Shown here one piece after another: positions 57,346 through 64,000 of a DNA stretch of 64,000 nucleotides. The notes under the pieces were generated by a model, which saw only the letters and a list, made by a program, of their open reading frames with translations, searched no databases and was not told the origin of the DNA. The translations under genes were made by a program, and so were the position numbers. Source of the stretch: Linyphia triangularis (Eukaryota > Arthropoda > Arachnida > Araneae > Linyphiidae); the NCBI GenBank assembly GCA_963978545.1, contig OZ021731.1, forward strand, positions 58,019,242 to 58,083,241, read 5' to 3'. Position 1 is the first letter of the stretch, and the number at the start of each line of letters is the position of its first letter.

Positions 57346-58431
57346 ATGACACTGGTTCTCCCTAAAAAAATTTATAAAATTAATGCATAAGACTTTATAA
57401 TGTATAAGATTACCCAAAAAGTTTCGATGTTGATAAAAAAAAATTGCAACTAATTTTATCAAATGAAATTTATTAACATCAACACATATTATTTGTTTAC
57501 TTATTCCAGAAACAAACCAAGCAATTGAAATTCCAATGCGAAAATAATGAATTACATTATAGATCAGACGATAATCAATACATTGAAAATTAAAACTAAT
57601 GGTTAGATTTCTAAAAAACAAACAGCATTTAACTCCATTTGCAATAGATTGATCGGAATGGCTTTTCGAACAGATGCTCACAAGTAAAAATAAAAAATAC
57701 CCATTAATTGATTCCTCCTTCTTGAAGTAAGGAAGAGTTAAATAAAATAAAATTCTTTTCTTTCCACATTAAGCAGCTGTCGTGGAGTTTTCCTGATCAA
57801 GAAGTTAAATAAGAATGACGTTTTCCCCAAACCTCTCCGAGGATTAAAAGTAGAACTCGTCAGAAAGAATAAAAAAAAAAGTGGAATAAAAAACAAACAA
57901 TATAAAGAACTAAATAAAAACATGGTGAGGAGTTCCAGAAGTGTTTTTGTTATTATTTCTGTCACACCCATTATGACTCTTTTCTTCGCAGACGATAAAA
58001 ATGTCAAGAACAAATGTTTTGTTAGCTTTAGTACTTGAATGGAGTTTTTTTTTTTTTCCTTTTTACTTTCGAGGAAAACTTTCTACAAAATAATTACCTT
58101 TCGGACAGATTTCAACGAAAGTATGTAACGTAACACGTACACTCAAACACTTAGGAAAAGTTTTTAAGTTTAAATCTAATGTTTTGATTCTATTCTGTGA
58201 TCAAATTAACGCTTTTGTATATTTTTAGCCAACGTTGCGACTTTGTGGAACCAGTGTTTCTTTGAATATGTCTTTTTTTTTTAATTCCTTTTTGATAAAA
58301 GGAATTATATTTCAATGAGTTTTCCAAATCATCCGATCACCACATGAAGCCTCAACTGCAATTGAAAAATCATTTTGAATGGTTTTATAAACTCTTTGAA
58401 TAAATAATGACAAATTGTAATTGTCAGTTTT
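57346..58431. other. AT-rich stretch, nothing recognised
   Basis: Two minus-strand frames (57325-57681 and 57738-58013) are Ile/Phe/Leu-rich without motif. CTTTTCTTCGCAGACGATAA at about 57979-57998 resembles the 13.64-kb motif. Confidence 0.4.
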
Positions 58432-59091
58432 TACTTTCAATTATCCATATGTATACATAGGGTAATGAGAGTATAGCATTTGGTTAAAATAAAAAATTCG
58501 ATTTTTTTTTTTTTTTTTTTTTTTTTTTGTATTTCTTCACGGTTTGGTACACCTCGATTTAAAAAAAAGTAATCTAGAAAAAATATCTGTCTGTGTGTAC
58601 GTGGTCAGCATAACTCCCGAACAAATTGACCTATGATGTTCAAATTTGGTGGTGGCCATGGAACCTACCATTAGATTTTTGACAAAATCGCGCATGCGTA
58701 TAAGGTAGCTGCCATTCAAAAAATCATGTTTTTTAATGATTGCTAAAAAACAATTATAATGATTTTGATAAAAATCACTGTGGTAATGCCTCTTAAAGTG
58801 TTCTAAACATCGCCACCTCTGAAATTTAAGTAAAAAGGCTTTAATGGCGTAAAAAGTTGAAAAACGAATGCCTTCAACACAGAGTTTTCTTTCTTTGATC
58901 AGAGCCATTCAATGATCGTTTTTTCTCCTCTCATTATTTTTGCCTTATAAGAAAGGATATTATAAGAATTATCGAAAGTATATCACCAAAATCACCATTT
59001 TGGCAGAGTTTTTTTTTTTTAAAGACCCATATGAGAATTATCGCTAAAAATATCGCGTAATTGAAAGTTGTGCGATGCTCCACACCCCTAG
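58432..59091 (+). repeat. Repeat family A, full-length copy
   Basis: 660 bp, the same length as the 24-kb copy. The initial palindrome is TACTTTCAATTATCCATATG with TACATAGGGTAATGAGAGTA. The end is GTAATTGAAAGTTGTGCGAT, GCTCCACACCCCTAG, followed by T. A poly-T of about 28 lies near the 5' end. The antisense frame (58537-58908) has KHDFLNGSYLIRMRDF, parallel to the 24-kb copy. Confidence 0.9.
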
Positions 59092-62000
59092 TTTTTATAA
59101 ATCTGTTTGTCGTTTACGCAAGAGTTGTAATGAATAAAGCAAAGGTAGTTGCTTTCTAGCTACAACATGTATTATTTGTTATCCAACAAAATCGTACTAG
59201 TTCTCGCCAAGCAATAGTTAAAAGCTAGGCCAAAAAAAGTCAGTTTACATATTTTTCTATACAAAATCCAAGTTCATCGATTCGTTGGTGGAAACCGGTA
59301 TTTGTCTATTAGAGACTAACTGCTCATTTTAAAGCTTTTTTGTGAAGTAACAAGGTTTGTAACCTTGAACAAACACATAAACAAACATTTTGCATTTTTC
59401 TTCTCAAAATATTCATTTGCTTGTGCTGTTTTCTAACTTTGTAATAGACTCTCTTATTAACTATATCTTATGTGATGTGTCTTATTAACTATGTAATAGA
59501 CTATTTTCATGAATCTTATTAATTTTGTAACATACTATTTTCACGTATCTTATATAGGTTTTGCCATCGATACCCTAACTCTTGACTCTTTCACTAGATG
59601 GCAGATCAACTCATCGGATCATGGCCACTTGATTATATTTGACACAACTTTTATAACAGGACAAACACCTCTAAACTTTTGAATCTCTGAAGCTTTGAAA
59701 TAAAGAATAAGCAGTGAGAGATACCAACGATATAATTTCAACCAATGAGATATCTCATTTAATATCTCATTGGTTGCCTCTAACTAACGAATATTGTGAC
59801 TCCTGGAATTTTAATTAGTGTCTTTAGTGTAGCAAAATATATTCAAAAACTGACCATTCTCAAACAACGGGAAATTCAGTGATAACTTTTTGTAGTTAAT
59901 AAACATCAATCTGTTTCACTTATGCTTATAATTTGCCCTAAGTTTTGAATTGTGTACGAACAAAGCAAAGCAAAAATTGCAAACAACGTACAAAGCAAAA
60001 ACTTATTTATTCTTTAAAATATTTTAATTTGCACAAAAGTAGTAAATTTAGAACCCAACTTTAATCCTCCATTTTATCGTATGAAAGAACAAAAAGAGAG
60101 AAAAAACAAAACCTAACATGATTCTTTTTATATCAAACGTTCTTAAAAAGTATTATTACTATTATTGTGTTATATCTCATTTTGGTATTGGCTCATTTGG
60201 TATTTGGTCCAAAACCAATAATTACATTTCAAAGTTTAAACTTCTTTGAAATAGATCTTGTCTGTTCTTTAGTTGACATATAGTTCTACTCCATTAAAAT
60301 AGAACAACACATCGACATTATGGAAACAATCCAAATGTTGAATGACATCATTTACTAAAAAAAAACATCATTAAATCTCACAAACATTGACCACGACTAT
60401 AAAAGCCCCATAAAGCAACCCATTCGACCAACCAAAAATTAACTATTATCTCACAATAAAAAGAACACCCAAAAGTTTTTTCACCACCTTTTCGCCTTTG
60501 TCTTTTATTTTTCGAAGATAATTCTGCCATTTTTTTCCCCCCGTCCGGCATTGTGCCATAAATATGCTTATTTTATTCGTAAATTCTTCGGTTGGTCACA
60601 TATACCATGGGCTGACTTCTTTATTTCGTTCTCCAGATAAGCAAGCCAGCGTTTGAATAATTCCGCAGTTATGAAATAATGTTTATTTTCTCCCGTTTTA
60701 TTTTCTTTCTTTTTTTCGGTGCTTTTGGTCCGTTTCATTGTTGCCATTCTAAAGTTGCGATGCCACAAAAGACAAATGCTGCTTGGATTTTGAATATATA
60801 TGTCATTTCTCCGTTTGAAATTTATCTCAATTCTTTTACTTTTGGGGGTAGGACGCTGAAACAAAACTAGATTTATGATTTTTTCTCTCTGAAATGCAAG
60901 GACGTATTACTGTAACAGTTAGAATAAAACAGAAAAATAACTATCGTTTTGTCTTATCAATAAATTAAATTTGTTGTTGTATTATCTAATGTAATTGGTG
61001 TTTTTTTGATCATTTTGTGAAATAGATTTGCTAGATTAATCTAACAAAATTATAATTCACGAAATTTCTAGAACTAAGTTAATAATACTAATGATAGTGA
61101 TCTTAATACTTAAATTAAAAATATCGATTCCTCAATTTCTTGAAAATCGTTCGCAGTTTTATTGCTGTATTAAAATCAAATGGCTTTAAATCTCAGGAAT
61201 TGTGACGTCATAGACAAATTCTCTTCGTAATGTTAGACGCTGGAATGTGAAATATGCTTTGTAATTCGCCAGTGAAATTTGAGAATTCGAATATATAGTT
61301 TACTTTAAAGGTGTTATTGCAATAACTTTTTATTGCAGATGATAAAACCCCATACAAAATATAGTCCTCCACTAACATCGATTGTGATAGATAGTTTCTT
61401 GTCTGTCAGGTTATCCGTTGGGATTTTTCGGTTTTTCTCCCATTCGTGTTGTAAATGCGGGTAGTTTTCCTTTGAGAGATCTTTTAAAAGGCATTTTCCA
61501 TTCTTAAACAAACTACTTTTAATAGCCCAGATCTTTAATAATGTCCCTGCACAAGGTAGACCTCGTATAGCTCTAATCGCCAGAAAATATTCAATACAAC
61601 CAAGAAACAAAATTATGTCCTTCATAATGTCCATTGGCTGTTGGAGAAATGTCTTTTATAAAACTATTTTCTGACCTATGAAGTACATCTTCTTTATAAA
61701 ATTATTCATTATCGAAGCACCTTCAAACAATCCAAAAAATATTACTGATAGATTTATATTCGCCCAAAATTGCTTCAATACAAACAGCAAAATAATATAT
61801 TAAGCTATTATATTTATGTATAGTTAAAAAAGAAAACTAATTTGTGAAAAATTAAGAAGTCAAGGAAATAAATCTAAGAACTGTATGTTCCATCCAAATT
61901 TTTTATTTTAAATTAAAAATATTCTTAACAATATTGTATTTTAAATAGCAGAAAGTAATCAACATATAATTAAGAACATTTCACTTTCTAGTTTTATCTA

Positions 62001-62881
62001 CTATTTTTCTTCTTTTTTTATCACTCCGATTGTTTATTCAACAAACTTCAAATTGTAAACTTCCAAACAAAAGTTGTGTGTGCGTCTTAATTAGGAATTA
62101 AAAAAAATAATTCACCGCATAGAAATTAAGAAACTTTTTATTCTTGCATTAAGCTTTAGCAAAATATGTCTCTAAATTTTCGACTGAATTTTTTATCTAT
62201 TTTTATTTACAACACCTTAATACCTAAAGAATAATAAAAACATTTCCATAAAAAAAAAAAAAACTCTAGCCTCTCACTAGCTAATAAATATTCTAGAATA
62301 AAACAACCAAATAATACAGCCATTTTTTAACAGTAGATAAAACAGTGATAATTCCCACTAAACAAACACCCCCAAAACTTAATTATATAAAAGAAAAAGA
62401 AAAACAATAACAACTCGCAGACGATTAATTTCAATGAATCCCGCATCACAGCTGAACTCGGCGTAATCTCAACAAAACTCTTCCCGACCCCAAGCCCCTA
62501 ATATTTATTCATCATCTCTCATTTCGAATTCTAACAAGAAAAAAGGATTAAAAATAATCGTCCGTTCTAGCAGAATAAATTCCATGACCTTTTACAGTAG
62601 TAAAAATATATTACATCCTTGAACAAATAGGTGCAAAAAAATGGACAAGGAAAAAAACGCAGTTTAAGTAATAAAATAATCGTAAGTTACACTGGGGAAG
62701 GTTTTACTGACTATAGCCGCCAAAGCAAAATGCTGCTTGCAGTTTTACGTAATAAAATGGTGCCTTCCCGTGTTGAAATATGGGGCGGGTATGTATCTAC
62801 ATAACGAAATTTGTAAGTTTGGAGATTTCTTTCTGTATGCGAAAAGCGGTTTTTTTTTTTTTTTTGAAAATCAAAGATAAA
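59092..62881. other. Long AT-rich stretch; one strong hairpin and two unplaced frames
   Basis: A perfect 15-bp inverted repeat (CAACCAATGAGATAT at 59739-59753, ATATCTCATTGGTTG at 59762-59776) has an 8-nt loop. A minus-strand frame at 60568-60864 is Lys/Arg-rich and ends in FITAELFKRWLAYLENEIKK; I cannot place it. Another frame at 61314-61634 is listed separately. The rest shows no recognisable feature. Confidence 0.4.
61314..61634 (-). CDS. Unplaced open frame
   Basis: 106 codons on the minus strand: a hydrophobic start (ILFLGCIEYFLAIRAIRG), then LPCAGTLLKIWAIKSSLFKN, LSKENYPHLQHEWEKNRKIP and LSITIDVSGGLYFVWGFIIC. The middle is hydrophilic and has ordinary codon choice, unlike simple-sequence frames nearby. 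The hydrophobic N-terminus could be a membrane segment. No family recognised. Chance or a decayed exon are both possible. Confidence 0.25.
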   Translation of the reverse strand: MDIMKDIILFLGCIEYFLAIRAIRGLPCAGTLLKIWAIKSSLFKNGKCLLKDLSKENYPHLQHEWEKNRKIPTDNLTDKKLSITIDVSGGLYFVWGFIICNKKLLQ

Positions 62882-63491
62882 CTAGTGGTGCACCACATTG
62901 TACAACTTTCAATTACATTTAATATTTATTGGTCTCTATATTCAAATTTGTAATGAACTTATTTATTTTGGGCAATAATTTTTTCATTAGCCAAGATAAG
63001 AAAAGAAAACGAAGAAAAAAAAATATCGCTAAAGTAGCGAAATTGGCGATGTTTTTTTTTATATCCTTTCTTGTAAGTGAAACAGTGGAGAAACAGTTGT
63101 TGATGGGCGATGTTAAGGGAAGATAACTATGTGTTAAAGACATTTGTTTTTCAACTTTGTACGCCTTTATTGCATTTCTACAAAAATGTTGTAGAAGGGG
63201 ATGTTTAAATTATCTTAAAATTATTATTATAACGAATGTGATCAAAATCGCTAGAGCAGTTTTTTGGAAATAACTGTAAATCACAATTTTTTCAATAGCA
63301 GCCACCTTATGCGCATGTGCAATTTTGCCGAAAACCTTATTAACCTTGACCACTGACAGACACACATACAGAAATTTCTTAGATAATTTTTTTTTTTAAA
63401 CTTAGCACGTTTCAAAACTTACAGAAATGAAAAAAAATCTGAATGCAGTACTTTCATTTACCCTATGTTAAAACATGGGTAATTGAAAGTA
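62882..63491 (-). repeat. Repeat family A, full-length copy, minus orientation
   Basis: It begins CTAGTGGTGCACCACATTG and ACAACTTTCAATTACATTT, and ends in the best-preserved terminal palindrome, TACTTTCATTTACCCTATG / CATGGGTAATTGAAAGTA (63452-63491). It has ATATCGCTAAAGTAGCGAAA and CTTATGCGCATGTGC in between. Adjacent A-run on the plus strand means T-run before the element in its own orientation. Confidence 0.9.
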
Positions 63492-64000
63492 AAAAAAAAT
63501 AAGAAATTGTGTACAATTTCAGAAAATTGTAGTTGATACAGTAGAGAGCAACATTGGAGAAAAAATAAAATTCTAATAAGTAGGTTGAGCAAACCTTAAG
63601 AAACTTATATCGCTCTGCAATAGGGTACAATATCCATCTCTTACGAACTTCTAAAAAAATATTTCTTCTAAGCAATAGCAATTATTCCCTTGTATTTATA
63701 TAAGAGGCGTATTTAAAAAAAAGAGAAATTATATTTTATTATCGGCCGCTTTTGTTTGGAGCTTAAACTTTGCAAGAGTGTCCTAATAAATAAAGCCTCT
63801 ATGTTTATCCAAGGACGTGTCGGTAGTAAAACCAGCCACGCTGCTGCGATGCTGATGGAAAATCGTAAATTTGAACTAAGGGTAAGACCGACAGAATTAC
63901 GTATTTGGAATGTAGCATGGCGTGTGTTTGATAGTTAAATAAGTTTCAGGGTCAGGGTAATACATCGAGTATGTACATTGCAGTATATGCGTACACATAA
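63492..64000. other. AT-rich stretch with a short basic frame, unplaced
   Basis: The frame at 63756-63938 (VGSKTSHAAAMLMENRKFEL then RVRPTELRIWNVAWRVFDS) is basic and has ordinary composition. There is no recognisable domain. It may continue as part of something beyond the window. Confidence 0.25.

Noticed and set aside
62919..63126. Two small frames rich in Lys/Phe
   Set aside because: They lie inside a family A copy on both strands and differ from the frames in other copies.

Overview
This is a eukaryotic, strongly AT-rich and repeat-rich window. I see no intact protein-coding gene, no rRNA or tRNA gene, and no CRISPR array. Long homopolymer runs, a CA microsatellite of over 100 bp, tRNA-derived SINEs with target-site duplications (TSDs), a solo LTR, many cut-and-paste transposon remnants and a 125-bp satellite all point to an invertebrate, most likely arthropod, genome. 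A chelicerate such as a spider is my inference from the density of AT-rich MITEs and the transposase type at 26.8-30.3 kb. It is not proven by the sequence. The window looks like intergenic or intronic DNA.

Layout. 0-3 kb: half of a foldback element, a Ty3/gypsy RNase H relic cut by a SINE, a 1-kb AT minisatellite, and a truncated copy of repeat family A. 4.1-6.5 kb: a family A copy split by an 1862-bp hAT-like element with a perfect 8-bp TSD. 7-9.2 kb: two MITEs and a SINE. 9.85-9.99 kb: a promoter-like stretch ending in a strong splice donor. 14-18 kb: a SINE with a 14-bp TSD, family B, a possible inverted-repeat element and a long CA tract. 20.9-22.1 kb: two TTAA-flanked piggyBac-like MITEs on either side of an exon-like minus-strand reading frame. 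24.1 kb: full family A copy. 26.3-31.1 kb: a nested stack. A MITE is interrupted by a 4.5-kb hAT-like transposon carrying a broken transposase. That element is interrupted by a TA-flanked element, which holds a further inverted-repeat unit and a foldback, and also by family E. 34.8-36.8 kb: sixteen near-identical 125-bp satellite units. 37-46 kb: more MITEs, families B and C, and two unusual GC-richer islands (a cluster of E-boxes and a cluster of Sox-like motifs). 49.6-52.2 kb: a second nest, a hAT MITE hosting another hAT element (itself carrying family E) and a pogo/Tigger relic. 53.3-54.1 kb: a solo LTR. 54.3-63.5 kb: more copies of families A and B.

Families A (eight copies), B (five), C (two), D (three) and E (two) were defined here by comparing the window with itself. 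Family A has an unusual architecture: a terminal palindrome at one end, a CTAG terminus followed by T at the other, and subterminal inverted repeats. This resembles non-autonomous Helentron/HINE elements. The only protein remnants I can place are transposon ones: the gypsy RNase H, the CRHH-motif transposase and the Tigger C-terminus. A few exon-like open frames (10.7, 11.7, 21.4, 31.2, 44.2 and 61.3 kb) are unplaced and could be orphan exons or chance.
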